IMG/VR virus record: IMGVR_UViG_3300025603_000009
Location: 18,586-82,585 of that record
Origin: a virus
Reading direction: 5' to 3' (one strand)
Length of the DNA: 64,000 nucleotides
Part shown: positions 10,017 to 20,121 of the stretch, one piece after another
Layout of the letters: each line of letters begins with the position of its first letter
Numbering within the stretch: the first letter of the stretch is position 1
The notes under the pieces: generated by a model
Databases searched by the model: none
What the model saw: the letters and a program-made list of their open reading frames with translations, nothing else
Told to the model about the DNA's origin: nothing
Translations under genes and position numbers: made by a program

Positions 10017-13000
10017 TTAAAGAGTTTTTATTGCAATTGGTTTTACATCAAGTAAACGAAATGTTCTAGGAGTATTTGTTGTATACTCCAATCTAACTAT
10101 TATGAATTTACTAATAATTTCTGACAAATCAAACCAATTCTTCAACAAATTTATATTAGTAGTATTAACTTCACCATCATCATTAATTAAAAATACAGTA
10201 GGATCAATAACAAAATCACGTATTTCATTAAACCGCCACTCACCTTTATCAAAAGCAACGTTATTATCAAACCAAGGAACATAATCTCCATCTATAGGAA
10301 TACGTCCAGTACATTGCGTATCAGTATAAATAGTAATATGTGTAATAGTATCTTGTGGACTTGCACCTCTAGCACTATTATACACTTCTGAAATCCATTG
10401 AATAGCTTGTAATACAAATGTACCCGCATCAGGAGAATTAAACAACAAATCTATATAACTTCCAAATCTTTCGTCTTCATAAAATTGTCCTCGTTTTAAT
10501 TCAGTTTTTGAATTATGACCATAAATTTTATATTCATTACCATTAATATTATTTCTAACAGAATATAAACGTTGAGATGTTCTAAAATATAGATTAGGAA
10601 TATAGTCATGTTCACACACCCACATTTTTCTTCCAAAGTCATATGAAACAGTAAATTCACGTTCTGGTTCAGATGTTTTATTTTTAGTAACAAGAAGTCT
10701 ATTATAAACTGTATCAAAACCTACAGTAAACCCACCAACACCCATAGGATTATCAGAAGTTGAATTAGCTTTAGGTAGATTATCTTTAAAAAATACTCTA
10801 CGTCCTTCATTACTAAGAATTTTAACAGCACCATCATATTGTACTATAAAACCTTCATTAGATGATACAAACAAATAACCATGTCTACACAATACAAAAC
10901 CAAACTTATCAGCTAGTCCTAATTCCCCAATAGCATCGTTAAGAACTTCTTTTGGTTCATATTCAAAAATTTCACCGTAACCAATATTAGCATTTTCTGC
11001 ACCAACATTAATAGTAGCTCTTGCAGCAGTTACATACAACCCGTGTTCAAGATGTATCATTAACCTATCTCCAAAGGCGCATACGGCAACAATGTTACCA
11101 CGTTTTTTAGGCATTTCATAATAATCATTAATAAGAAACACACGCCATGTTAATTCATATTCTTCTCTAGTGCTAGGTATAGATAATGCAATTTTACTTG
11201 GAAATATATCTTGAATTGCTACACAATCTGTAGAAGGATTATATGGAAAAGCACTTTTTAAATAATTTAATTGTGAATAATCTTCATTATATAAATAAAG
11301 ACTATCATCAACTAATGCTAAATCATCTTCTTTAGGGTAAGATTGAATATTATTATTAACGTCATCAAATCTTAAACCAATATTTGCTGCACTTTCTACA
11401 GGTATATATGTAAAATACGTATTTCCTGCAGACCTACGTTCAAATCCATGACCGTTTATAAAAATATCACCACCATTTTCATTTTTAACTTCGTATGTAT
11501 CATTATCGTTAATAAAATAAATTTTTCCTGTACGAACTAATTGTTGATTATAAAAATCTTTATAAATATCATTTTTGTAATACATAAGATTACCAATAGT
11601 ACCATAAGGATTTAATATTACATTTACTAACAAATTATTATCTCCTCTAGACCAAGCAAATCTATGTGAATATACGGGTTTAAATCGCATATTTTCATTA
11701 AATTTTCCCCATAATATTTCTTCACTATTAGCATTATTAATATAACCTGTAGTATTTCTAGGTACATATAAAAGTTCATCAAGAATACGCAATTGAAAAG
11801 CCCCTTTATAGCCATTTCCAAAAGTTTCATTAGATGTTAAAAAATTATAATTGTTATTTACTAACAAATCAGTTTCATCTAATGCAAAACCATATAGTTG
11901 TTGCTTAAAATATGCAGGAAAATTTCCAGGTTTAGTTTTAAGAGAATCAAAACCGTGAAATCTAAAATCATCTTCTCCTGTATTTATAATACTATTACTA
12001 TCAATTCTATTATCAGTAAATGTAGTAAGAATAGATTGATCAAAAATTAATCTATTGTTAGCATCTCTTTTAGCATACAGTATTTCAAATCCTTGTATTT
12101 CTGCTTTAATTTCAGGGGGGAAATATATATCTTCTAATGCAATACCTAATACAGTTGTATCTATTTCACTCTGACTAAAATCATATGTGTTAGTAACAGC
12201 ACTAGGTACAATTTTAATAACAGGGTTCGCCCTTGAAGATGATGGTGGAACTAATTCTCCATCAGTACCATTATGATCACTTGTAAATTCGACTGTAGGT
12301 GCAGTGTGAGCAAATCTAATTTTAAAATAATCATATACACTTACGTCAATATCATTAATTCCTACACTAACATTTAAAGCAGAAGGTACTACACCACCAA
12401 CATTTTCTGCTGCGTGTGTAGCTAATAAAACACCATCTTGACTATACTGCTCTAACCGAAATACACTAATAACATTAATTGCACCACTAATAATATTAAA
12501 ATCAAAATCTATAATTAAATCTACAGTCTGTGTTGCCATACTACGACAATAAAATACTAATTCATCATCATCAAAAGACAATACCCAATTAGCATTATGA
12601 CCGTTAAGAGCTTTATCTGTAATAAGAGATGGAACACAATATGCAGTATCAAAATATCTAAATTTAATATTACGACAACTATCTACTTCAGAAGGTTGTG
12701 AAACATGATCGTCTACAAGAATATGAAATTCTCTACTTAAATTAGTACTTACAGTATTTCTTGTAACGTGCGGTATACCCCAATCACTAAGTTTTTTTAA
12801 GCTAGGCATTTTATGATGTCTAACTTTTGCACTACGAATATTACCAATTACACCACCTGAATCTACAACATCAAAATCGTCTGTATCAGGATAAATTTCA
12901 GTTTGATTTTCCCAATATCCCATACGTCTATCAATACGTGCAGTATCATAAATTTCATGTGCTTTTGCAGTATCACTTAATTCTTGTGCATATAGTCTAT

Positions 13001-14255
13001 TAATATAATTATAATTATCTGGACCAAGTTCAGTTAATAAAGCATTTTCTAAATAATTATTATCTGTATATGGTAATGCTATTGCAGACCTACCAGGGAT
13101 ATGATAAGCTTTAGTACGTTCACCATTTTTTAAAACTAGTGCAATATACAATGCGTATACTTCGTCACCTTGAAATCCTTTTTTATTATAAACTACTGTA
13201 CCTTCTTTAAATGTCTTATTTATAGTATTTAAACTTACAACAGTTTGTTTTCGCCATTTTACTTTAATATTATTGGCGTATTTTTGATAGTCTAAATCTC
13301 TTATTTCTTTAACGTGCGCTAAAACTAATCTGTCATTTATAACGTCTATAGCTTCCGCACCGTCGTATATTGCATTTGAAACTAATACACTACCTAAATC
13401 AATTAATTCAGCGTCTAAAAGCGTAGTTAAGACGTATTCAACGCTATCAGCTTGCTGTATAGCGATTTTAGTGACCCTATAGGTTTGAATTTCTTGCGCT
13501 ATAGACGTACTAATACCAATAATGATAAATTCATAGGAATTGTCGAGGTTTGAAAAATCAATTACAATAGATTTTGTACTAAATTGATCGGCAGGATCAC
13601 CATCATATTCAACAAAAGTATCACCATCATTACTTAAAACAATAGGTACAGGATTAGATAATGCAGACCAGCTTGTAATACTACCATCAGATAATTCATA
13701 TGCTGTAAATATAGAATATGAACCTGTAGCTAAGTTACCACCCGTATCTCTAATTTCTCTTACATTAATTACAGGAACAGTATAATTAGGAAAAATGTTT
13801 AATAAATTAATATCATCAGCATTAACAAAATCATTATTAATATCTAATTCAAAAGGTAAACAATCTACATTTAAAATTCTAGGTTTATTATGTCCAGTTT
13901 GAACACCATCTACCCACGCTATAACTAAATTACCATTAAACATATAACGAAAAGACCCTCGAATAGGGTTATCTGTGTTTAAAGACAATAATTGACTATT
14001 AATTATAACAGTATAAACACCACCTCTTACAACAGCAATTTCGTTATCTGTATTATTAGTAGAATAAATAATGTATTCTTTAGGCGTACCAAGAACCCCG
14101 CAAATAGGATAAGGGGCGTCTTCTAAACCGTCAAAACCAGGTTCATTTTCTACATCATTACTTTCTCCACTAAGAACAATATTCTTAGCTTTTCTCCAAC
14201 TAAGTGTTTCAGAACTTAAAGGAGAAAAATCGTCTTTATTACCTTTTAACTGCAT
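10017..14255 (-). CDS. Tail stabilisation / muzzle protein
   Basis: This 1412-residue protein is rich in beta-strand, Asn, Asp and aromatic residues, with no signal peptide or membrane segment. Its size and its position between the ring/tubular genes and the uptake gene match the crAss-like tail stabilisation protein (P22 gp10-like; muzzle in the phicrAss001 structure). It starts at an ATG overlapping the previous stop (TAATG). The protein would form the distal end of the short tail and close the DNA channel. The C-terminal half contains repeated Tyr/Asp-rich beta segments suggesting a propeller-like body, which is inference only. Confidence 0.6.
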   Translation of the reverse strand: MQLKGNKDDFSPLSSETLSWRKAKNIVLSGESNDVENEPGFDGLEDAPYPICGVLGTPKEYIIYSTNNTDNEIAVVRGGVYTVIINSQLLSLNTDNPIRGSFRYMFNGNLVIAWVDGVQTGHNKPRILNVDCLPFELDINNDFVNADDINLLNIFPNYTVPVINVREIRDTGGNLATGSYSIFTAYELSDGSITSWSALSNPVPIVLSNDGDTFVEYDGDPADQFSTKSIVIDFSNLDNSYEFIIIGISTSIAQEIQTYRVTKIAIQQADSVEYVLTTLLDAELIDLGSVLVSNAIYDGAEAIDVINDRLVLAHVKEIRDLDYQKYANNIKVKWRKQTVVSLNTINKTFKEGTVVYNKKGFQGDEVYALYIALVLKNGERTKAYHIPGRSAIALPYTDNNYLENALLTELGPDNYNYINRLYAQELSDTAKAHEIYDTARIDRRMGYWENQTEIYPDTDDFDVVDSGGVIGNIRSAKVRHHKMPSLKKLSDWGIPHVTRNTVSTNLSREFHILVDDHVSQPSEVDSCRNIKFRYFDTAYCVPSLITDKALNGHNANWVLSFDDDELVFYCRSMATQTVDLIIDFDFNIISGAINVISVFRLEQYSQDGVLLATHAAENVGGVVPSALNVSVGINDIDVSVYDYFKIRFAHTAPTVEFTSDHNGTDGELVPPSSSRANPVIKIVPSAVTNTYDFSQSEIDTTVLGIALEDIYFPPEIKAEIQGFEILYAKRDANNRLIFDQSILTTFTDNRIDSNSIINTGEDDFRFHGFDSLKTKPGNFPAYFKQQLYGFALDETDLLVNNNYNFLTSNETFGNGYKGAFQLRILDELLYVPRNTTGYINNANSEEILWGKFNENMRFKPVYSHRFAWSRGDNNLLVNVILNPYGTIGNLMYYKNDIYKDFYNQQLVRTGKIYFINDNDTYEVKNENGGDIFINGHGFERRSAGNTYFTYIPVESAANIGLRFDDVNNNIQSYPKEDDLALVDDSLYLYNEDYSQLNYLKSAFPYNPSTDCVAIQDIFPSKIALSIPSTREEYELTWRVFLINDYYEMPKKRGNIVAVCAFGDRLMIHLEHGLYVTAARATINVGAENANIGYGEIFEYEPKEVLNDAIGELGLADKFGFVLCRHGYLFVSSNEGFIVQYDGAVKILSNEGRRVFFKDNLPKANSTSDNPMGVGGFTVGFDTVYNRLLVTKNKTSEPEREFTVSYDFGRKMWVCEHDYIPNLYFRTSQRLYSVRNNINGNEYKIYGHNSKTELKRGQFYEDERFGSYIDLLFNSPDAGTFVLQAIQWISEVYNSARGASPQDTITHITIYTDTQCTGRIPIDGDYVPWFDNNVAFDKGEWRFNEIRDFVIDPTVFLINDDGEVNTTNINLLKNWFDLSEIISKFIIVRLEYTTNTPRTFRLLDVKPIAIKTL

Positions 14256-14647
14256 TATCGTTCTTTATATGGTAAATTTACAAGTAATATAGCATTTTTT
14301 GGAAATTGTTTTACTATATCACTATTTGATGTATTTTTAGACATTGTAATATTTAATTCTTCTGCTAAATTTACAACGTCTACAGGGTCTACAATAAAAG
14401 ATAATAAACTTACAAGTGTTTGAGAATTTACTAAATCAACATATTTATAAGTTACTTCTGGCATATTACCATCTTTTATTAAAAAATTATTATCAATTTC
14501 TTTTTCAACTCTATATTTTTTAGTGTCAGGATACGAAAAAATAGGTAGTTTAAAAGCTATACTGGCTTTGTTAATTTCAACAACAAGCCACCCTTTTGAT
14601 AACCTATTTTGGTTATTATTAATTGTACCTATATATAAACTAACCAT
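14255..14647 (-). CDS. Small tail-module protein, unrecognised
   Basis: This is a 130-residue protein. The ATG at 14647 overlaps the stop of the LRR gene by one base, a better start than an upstream in-frame ATG that would run into that gene. The sequence is mixed alpha/beta with no cysteines, signal peptide or membrane segment. It is followed by the muzzle gene with a TAATG overlap, so it is translationally coupled to both neighbours. Its position suggests a small tail accessory such as a chaperone or muzzle-bound peptide. I do not recognise a family. Confidence 0.6.
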   Translation of the reverse strand: MVSLYIGTINNNQNRLSKGWLVVEINKASIAFKLPIFSYPDTKKYRVEKEIDNNFLIKDGNMPEVTYKYVDLVNSQTLVSLLSFIVDPVDVVNLAEELNITMSKNTSNSDIVKQFPKNAILLVNLPYKER

Positions 14648-16227
14648 TATGAATGTGTTATTGAACAACCATTATTATTTAAATAGGTAGCATCTGCAAT
14701 ACCTGTAGAAGAGGGTGCAGAATTTCCTGCTAAATCAATATCAATAGCTCTATTAACGGCATCATAACTAGTACGTGCTTGAGCAATAATTTGATCAACT
14801 TCTGATTCAGGTAAATTACAATTTAATATTTTAAATGTAACAAATGTATTTTCAACTGTATTTGTCCATGTTACTAAAGTAGCATTTGAACTAAAATATA
14901 ACGTAATTGCATTAGAAAAATCTGCACTACTGGATACATCTTCAATTTTATTGTTATCAAGTCTTATATTAGTTGCGTTTTCATAATTTAATACAGGTAC
15001 ACTTACTAATTCATTAGCACTTAATAATATGTCAGTCCAAGATGTAGATGTTGATAATGGAAAAGATATTAAATCGTTAAATTCAGCACTAACTCTTTGA
15101 ATATTGGCAAGTGTTACTGAAGGTAATGAAACAATACTATTGTTTCTAAAATATAAATCTTCAATACTATCTGTTAACCAATTAGCAGGTATAGAAGTTA
15201 ATGCACAATATTGTATATATAAATCTTTAACAGTATCTAAATCCCATGTTGAATTAAGTACAATATTATTATTATAATCTAATCTTACACGACCTATTCC
15301 ACAGTTAACATTATCAGGACAAGTTTGTAAATCACAATTCCAAAAATCATAATCTACACAAGAAGGCATTGAAGCATCAGGTGGGGCAGTAAGTAAAGAT
15401 GAAGATGTAACTCTAAATTGTAAAACACTAGCACCATTAAATGCACCTATACTAGTTATAGATTGTGTAAACATTCTTACTTGCCTTATTAAAACACCAT
15501 CAACAATATATATTTTAATAGTTTTACTAGTTGAGTCAGAATATGATTTTGTTAATGCAGGTGTTGATACACCCATACTTGAAACTTGAGATGTATCATC
15601 ACCCCACAAAACTATAACAAAATCTGTACTTGTTGTATTTATGGTATTAGTATGTGTACCAGATTTAGTTGTAGTATATTCAAATAAATTATAATTATAC
15701 TCGAAAGTATCATTCACCTCTGAAGAAAGACTTGAAGCCCCATTAGACGCTTGAATAACCATTTCTAAATTACGAGAAGGATGTGTCTCAATAGTACCAC
15801 TAGCAATAAGCCAATCAGTCATAGCAAAATTAAGTACCATACCGTTCGTTATTGTCAAAGGCGTAGTTATATTAGACTCAACATCATCTACCCAGTTAGA
15901 TTCAGCAGATGGTGCATTAGTACCTATTACATCACCTATAGCATATTCAGCAGAAGCTATTATAGTTGAATCATCTGCATCTCTAATACTAATTAAAAAT
16001 CTAGAACCATTACTTAAAGGAGCACCTTCAGCATTTTCTAAAGTAATTGTAAAATCTTGTTGATTTGTAATTCCTCCAGTAATACTAGCTACAATATTTA
16101 TTGTACCAGTAAAATCAGCTGCTCCCGTATCTGGTAATATAATATGTTTAATAGACGTAAATATACTATTTGCACTAATTTTTAGTCCATTAATAAAATT
16201 AATACTTCGAGTAATTAAATTATCCAA
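14647..16227 (-). CDS. Leucine-rich-repeat virion protein, probable receptor-binding/tail accessory
   Basis: The protein has 526 residues. Residues 1-300 are beta-rich and Ser/Thr-rich, with a DUF-like first domain. From about residue 315 to 480 there are short repeats of the form L..L.I..(N/C).L..(I/L)P, including an LRR-like run around LYIQYCALTSIPANW and later VSVPVLNYENATNIRLDNNKI. A Bacteroidota-type LRR cap follows with SAPSSTGIADATYL. The only in-frame start near the upstream gene is a TTG at 16227, overlapping it by 8 bases; no early ATG exists. An LRR surface between the fibre-like and muzzle genes suggests receptor or glycan contact. The repeat call is good; the function is inferred. 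Confidence 0.6.
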   Translation of the reverse strand: MDNLITRSINFINGLKISANSIFTSIKHIILPDTGAADFTGTINIVASITGGITNQQDFTITLENAEGAPLSNGSRFLISIRDADDSTIIASAEYAIGDVIGTNAPSAESNWVDDVESNITTPLTITNGMVLNFAMTDWLIASGTIETHPSRNLEMVIQASNGASSLSSEVNDTFEYNYNLFEYTTTKSGTHTNTINTTSTDFVIVLWGDDTSQVSSMGVSTPALTKSYSDSTSKTIKIYIVDGVLIRQVRMFTQSITSIGAFNGASVLQFRVTSSSLLTAPPDASMPSCVDYDFWNCDLQTCPDNVNCGIGRVRLDYNNNIVLNSTWDLDTVKDLYIQYCALTSIPANWLTDSIEDLYFRNNSIVSLPSVTLANIQRVSAEFNDLISFPLSTSTSWTDILLSANELVSVPVLNYENATNIRLDNNKIEDVSSSADFSNAITLYFSSNATLVTWTNTVENTFVTFKILNCNLPESEVDQIIAQARTSYDAVNRAIDIDLAGNSAPSSTGIADATYLNNNGCSITHS

Positions 16228-17122
16228 TTGATTTAATTCTATGTACTAGTGATACTTCAATATAACAAGTACCAGTTGCTACAATTTGAAAATTACTAAG
16301 TTCAGCAACATCTCCACCAGGTCTATCAGGATGATCTCCTAAAATAATTATTGTTGCATCTCCGACAGTTTTAAAACCTAAACCCGTTGTAGTATTTGGA
16401 GTTGACCCGTCTATAGTCCATCTAACAACTTCTGAACCATTATATACAACAATCATAGCACCTGTTGCATTATTTTCTGTTAACAAATCAACAACTGTAG
16501 TAACAGTTTCAGCTACTTGACAAGTATTAAGTTTACTTGCAGTTGTAGTTAATCTTTTAGATGCTCTACTTTTTGCAGCTCTTATATATTCGTGATCTAA
16601 TATTTTAACTCTTGACATTACTAAAGTCATAGTATTAGTAGTAAATTGTTTACTAGTTATACTATAAACAAACGCTAGTGTAGTAGCATCTTGAGCAGGT
16701 GTTTCTGATAACCCTGTTTTAATACCATATACAATAACATATTCATCAGCATTAATACTACCTAAAGTACCAGTTACTTGAAACCACCCTATTTTAAACG
16801 TAGTAAACCCTTTTTTACTATATACTTGTTGCTGAAGATTAGTTATAGCAGTTATTAAACCCGTTGTATTTGTATTAATACTTTCTACAGCAGCAACAAC
16901 ATCATCTAAAAGCCCCATAGAGGTACTAGTATTTGATTCTATTCCTGTAGTATTTGTTTCTATTAGTGTATTAATATCTTCTAAATTAGAAAGACTTGCA
17001 AGTAAAGTAGTTAAATCTGCTTCAATAGCGGTGGTATCACAAGAACCACCTCCAGCTGACATATTATTAATAGCAATTTCAATTCTTTTTAATTCAAGAA
17101 ATATAGTTTTTAAATCAGACAT
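16220..17122 (-). CDS. Fibre-like virion protein, 300 residues
   Basis: The ATG at 17122 lies two bases after the stop of the tubular gene; the longer in-frame extension would overlap that gene by about 80 bases, so this start is preferred. Residues 1-110 are heptad-like and rich in Ile, Leu, Thr and Asn (N-T-T-G-I repeats), suggesting a trimeric coiled stalk. The C-terminal 180 residues are beta-rich and Thr/Val-rich, like a fibre tip or virion decoration domain. It sits immediately before the LRR gene, with which it may form one appendage. There is no enzymatic motif. Confidence 0.55.
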   Translation of the reverse strand: MSDLKTIFLELKRIEIAINNMSAGGGSCDTTAIEADLTTLLASLSNLEDINTLIETNTTGIESNTSTSMGLLDDVVAAVESINTNTTGLITAITNLQQQVYSKKGFTTFKIGWFQVTGTLGSINADEYVIVYGIKTGLSETPAQDATTLAFVYSITSKQFTTNTMTLVMSRVKILDHEYIRAAKSRASKRLTTTASKLNTCQVAETVTTVVDLLTENNATGAMIVVYNGSEVVRWTIDGSTPNTTTGLGFKTVGDATIIILGDHPDRPGGDVAELSNFQIVATGTCYIEVSLVHRIKSIG

Positions 17123-17123
17123 T

Positions 17124-17873
17124 TTATGTAGATATTGTAAAAGGATTAGTAATACGAGTTCCAGGAGTAATGCCAGTAGAACCTGCACCAGCTTCTCCAT
17201 AAAATTGTCTAAACATATCTCCGCTATATGTAGGATCTAACCACCTATCCATAAAAGCATTCATATCATCAAGACTATTCCAATCTATTTCATTTCTTGC
17301 TCTTGTAGCAAAATTTTCATAAATAGAATTAACTTTTTCCCAATTTCTATTAAAAACAGGGTGATTATAACCACCTAATATCATACGACCTATAACATAA
17401 AAACCTAACGCATCAGCATAAGATTTGTTATCAGGTATCATAGGCATATTACACTTATCTAAAGGTATCCCTTGATAAAACAATTCTAATTCTCCAGTTT
17501 CAAATGTAACAGTAAACCAAGGGTCTTTAAAATTGTAATAATGATTAGGATGGTGAGAAAGTGTTTGATTATCAGGAAAACTATTCCAGTTTGTAATATC
17601 TTCTAAAGAACTAATATTAGGATTTTTATCAAGTTTCATTCCTTGATACCGCAATCCAATAAAATTATCAACTGCACAAGGCAATACAAATTTATAATTT
17701 TCTACAGTTATTTTAACACTACAAATTTCTCTTGAATAATATGCACCTATATCTTGAATAGCTTCACCTATCCATTCATAAGCATCACCTATCCACTCTG
17801 TACTTTTAGGTTTAAAATCACGTTCTATTTTAGCAATAACAGAACTAATTGAACGTTTAGTAACTTGAAACAT
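17124..17873 (-). CDS. Tail tubular / ring protein (P22 gp4-like)
   Basis: This is a 249-residue protein. The N-terminus (residues 9-43) has the helix-rich pattern SVIAKIERDF...WIGDAYEWIGEAIQDIG, typical of the crAss-like tail tubular proteins related to P22 gp4. A beta-rich middle with LP and RYQGM motifs follows, then a helical C-terminus. These proteins form a dodecameric ring under the portal that extends the DNA channel. It starts 17 bases inside the upstream gene. The family fit is judged by eye from pattern and operon position. Confidence 0.6.
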   Translation of the reverse strand: MFQVTKRSISSVIAKIERDFKPKSTEWIGDAYEWIGEAIQDIGAYYSREICSVKITVENYKFVLPCAVDNFIGLRYQGMKLDKNPNISSLEDITNWNSFPDNQTLSHHPNHYYNFKDPWFTVTFETGELELFYQGIPLDKCNMPMIPDNKSYADALGFYVIGRMILGGYNHPVFNRNWEKVNSIYENFATRARNEIDWNSLDDMNAFMDRWLDPTYSGDMFRQFYGEAGAGSTGITPGTRITNPFTIST

Positions 17874-18654
17874 AATCTAACATTTTATAACGCAAATCAA
17901 CATTATTTTTTGATTTACGTTCAACATTTAATTCAGTAATAAATGGGGCAGACGGTTTAAATGAAAAAAAAGCTTTATTTGCAACAAACGACGTTTTTTT
18001 AACCCAAGAAATCCAACAGTTAATATTGTCAGCATATACAAACCATTTTTCTCCACCATTATCTTTAATAGGATTTCCTAATTCACATCTTTCAGTAACT
18101 TTATACGGAAGTCTATCTTGTTTAATTAGTTGACGTTTAAGAATATTTGAAGCGTTCCAATCAATTCTTTGTTTATCAGATTTTTTTCTAATAATTTCTA
18201 AACACCCTAATCTAGCGGTTAAAGCAATACGTTGTCCGTCTATTAAATTTCTACGTATAATATAATTATTAGTAAAAATAATAGTTTTAAAAACTTCAAG
18301 TGTAGGTAATACACTATTTAATTTATCAATTTCAAATTTAATAGCATTAACAGCTTTAATTTCTTTAATAAGTTTACTAAGTTTTTTTGTTACATCAGTA
18401 ATAAATGCAACATTTGTATCTAAAGAATACACTATCTTAATTTCTTTTTCAAGTTTAATAGATTTTTTTATAAACGCAAAATCAAGATTTGCTTTTTTAT
18501 TAAAGTAAATCTTGTTAGGTTCAAGTTTATTCCACATAATATCAAGAGATGTATTAATGCGTATATAATAAGATTTTAAAGATTTTAATTTCTTTATATC
18601 TTCATTATATATACGGTCATACAACATTCTTGTATTAATCATTTGTCGTTTCAT
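17857..18654 (-). CDS. Conserved crAss-type structural-module protein
   Basis: This is a 265-residue, lysine-rich protein. The first 130 residues are helical with Lys/Ile heptads. Residues about 165-225 contain a DWxAS...PYxVTER...NGGxKWFVY...CWxSW pattern that I associate with a conserved crAss-like protein in the head-tail region, without a known reaction. It overlaps both neighbours (20 and 17 bases), which implies translational coupling with the two ring-type proteins. It is likely a connector or assembly factor. There is no signal peptide or membrane segment. Confidence 0.5.
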   Translation of the reverse strand: MKRQMINTRMLYDRIYNEDIKKLKSLKSYYIRINTSLDIMWNKLEPNKIYFNKKANLDFAFIKKSIKLEKEIKIVYSLDTNVAFITDVTKKLSKLIKEIKAVNAIKFEIDKLNSVLPTLEVFKTIIFTNNYIIRRNLIDGQRIALTARLGCLEIIRKKSDKQRIDWNASNILKRQLIKQDRLPYKVTERCELGNPIKDNGGEKWFVYADNINCWISWVKKTSFVANKAFFSFKPSAPFITELNVERKSKNNVDLRYKMLDYVSSY

Positions 18655-19261
18655 CTACTTCTATTTCTGTATTTTGTGTACTAGTACTAAACTTTTTAAG
18701 AAGCATATCTTTAATTAAAAAAACCATATCTGCGGGTATACCAACAAAAGCGTGTTGATCTAAACAATCGTTAGCTTTACATACATCTTCTACATCTATA
18801 AAAGGAGCTTTTATATGTGCATATCTTATTTTACAATTATTATATACATATAAATAACCATTTACATAATCATAACGTATAAAGTTTTGTGTATATTTAT
18901 TGTGTTTAGTGTGGCATAAAACCTCAACGGGTGTATGTATAAATGCACCCTTGCGATTTCTAGTGCTTACACTTATAAAAGGAGCGCGACCATGCAACCT
19001 TACAGGTTCAGGCAACTGTTCAATACTTCTTAACCCATCAAGTCCTGCAATATTACATAGATCGTTAGCTTGAATAGGTGCTAATTCAACAGTAATAGTA
19101 GTCATATAAATATCAGAACCGTTATTACGTTCTGAATCACGACGTAATAACAAAGCAAAAGCCTCTTTTATTTCAACAATTAAAGTTTGTTTAAGAGTAT
19201 AATTTCCTATTTGATTAAGAGCTACTAAAGTAGTATCTGCTATGTCGCTGTAAGTAGTCAT
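18635..19261 (-). CDS. Probable ring/connector protein
   Basis: This is a 208-residue protein. An N-terminal helical part (TLVALNQIGNYTLKQ) is followed by a beta-rich centre with several Cys and His residues, then a C-terminal IPADMVFLIKDMLLKKF helix, which resembles the closing helix of phage ring/head-completion proteins. An acidic Thr-rich tail ends the protein. It lies upstream of the 265-residue conserved protein and the tubular protein, where crAss-like genomes carry several ring proteins. The call rests on order and secondary-structure pattern. Confidence 0.45.
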   Translation of the reverse strand: MTTYSDIADTTLVALNQIGNYTLKQTLIVEIKEAFALLLRRDSERNNGSDIYMTTITVELAPIQANDLCNIAGLDGLRSIEQLPEPVRLHGRAPFISVSTRNRKGAFIHTPVEVLCHTKHNKYTQNFIRYDYVNGYLYVYNNCKIRYAHIKAPFIDVEDVCKANDCLDQHAFVGIPADMVFLIKDMLLKKFSTSTQNTEIEVDETTND

Positions 19262-19264
19262 ATT

Positions 19265-19729
19265 TTAATTATCTTTATTGTTACCTAAAATATGTATTTT
19301 CTTTGTTGTAGGTAATGTAAGGAATTTTTTTTCAGTAGCAAAGTCAATGTAAAAAGAACTGTTTTTTATATTTACAAGAATATGGTGCGTTACATATGGA
19401 GGAATTAATAAATATTCATTTTCATGAATTTTTATATCTCTAACATTTTCAACAATTGTACCTTTAATAACATATATTAATTCCCAATGATTGTGTTTAC
19501 ACAACTCTAATTCGCCTTTGGAAGTAAAAAGTAAAAGATAACGTTTAAAATTACCATTAACTTTTATATATGTAGACTTAATAAAATCTTTGCTAAGATT
19601 AGAAAAATGTTTTACGTTATTAATAATGTCTATTATAGGTATATCTATATCAACATATCTTAGCCTATTACGTGTTATTCGTAATGATTCTCTAGCTTCA
19701 ATTATCGGTTTAATTATTTTTGTTTGCAT
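19265..19729 (-). CDS. Cupin-fold protein
   Basis: This is a 154-residue protein. It carries both cupin motifs: motif 1 with His79, His81, Glu83 and Gly90 (KHNHWELIYVIKG), and motif 2 with a PP turn and His115/His116 (LIPPYVTHH). These would bind a single metal ion. The N-terminal 60 residues are basic and helical. Cupins range from enzymes to pure binding proteins, and no substrate can be inferred. It is embedded between the holin-like gene (20-base overlap) and a ring-type protein, so it is co-expressed with late genes. Confidence 0.6.
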   Translation of the reverse strand: MQTKIIKPIIEARESLRITRNRLRYVDIDIPIIDIINNVKHFSNLSKDFIKSTYIKVNGNFKRYLLLFTSKGELELCKHNHWELIYVIKGTIVENVRDIKIHENEYLLIPPYVTHHILVNIKNSSFYIDFATEKKFLTLPTTKKIHILGNNKDN

Positions 19730-20033
19730 TAATAGTAGCTTTTACTTCTGTTAAAACGGTATTTATATCAATAAGTGTAAGATTAATATCTTTACTAATT
19801 GAAGATTGAGCTTCCATTTTTGTTACAATTGTACTAGTAACTAATGTAACTTCAGCAGTTAAACTAATAAGTTGTTGTACAAGTTCAGACTTTTCAGTTT
19901 CATATTTATTACGTAAAATTATACCTTCTGTTTTTTCTTGTCTATACATACGTACTGTATATATAAGTATTAAACCCAGTACAACTATAATAGGAGCTTG
20001 TTCTATTAACCAGTCTAATATTAATGATTCCAT
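19710..20033 (-). CDS. Small membrane protein with coiled coil, holin-like
   Basis: This is a 107-residue protein. One hydrophobic segment at about residues 13-28 (APIIVVLGLILIYTV) is followed by basic residues and then a heptad-patterned helical tail. This single-span plus coiled-coil layout occurs in small phage holins and in inner-membrane spanin subunits. The gene follows a hairpin terminator and overlaps the cupin gene. The lytic enzymes of this phage (amidase, M15 protein) lie elsewhere on the same strand. The holin role is inferred. Confidence 0.4.
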   Translation of the reverse strand: MESLILDWLIEQAPIIVVLGLILIYTVRMYRQEKTEGIILRNKYETEKSELVQQLISLTAEVTLVTSTIVTKMEAQSSISKDINLTLIDINTVLTEVKATINANKNN

Positions 20034-20060
20034 TTCTTAAATTAGTATTATTAGATATGT

Positions 20061-20092
20061 AAAAACATCTACAATATAAAATTGTAGATGTT
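20061..20092 (-). terminator. Hairpin terminator
   Basis: A perfect stem CATCTACAAT/ATTGTAGATG with a 5-nt loop (extended by AA/TT) is followed on the minus strand by TTTTT. It lies in the 88-bp gap between the 148-residue gene and the holin-like gene and probably ends or attenuates the upstream virion transcript. Confidence 0.6.
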
Positions 20093-20121
20093 AGTATTTT
20101 CTTTATGTTTATAGTAAAAAA

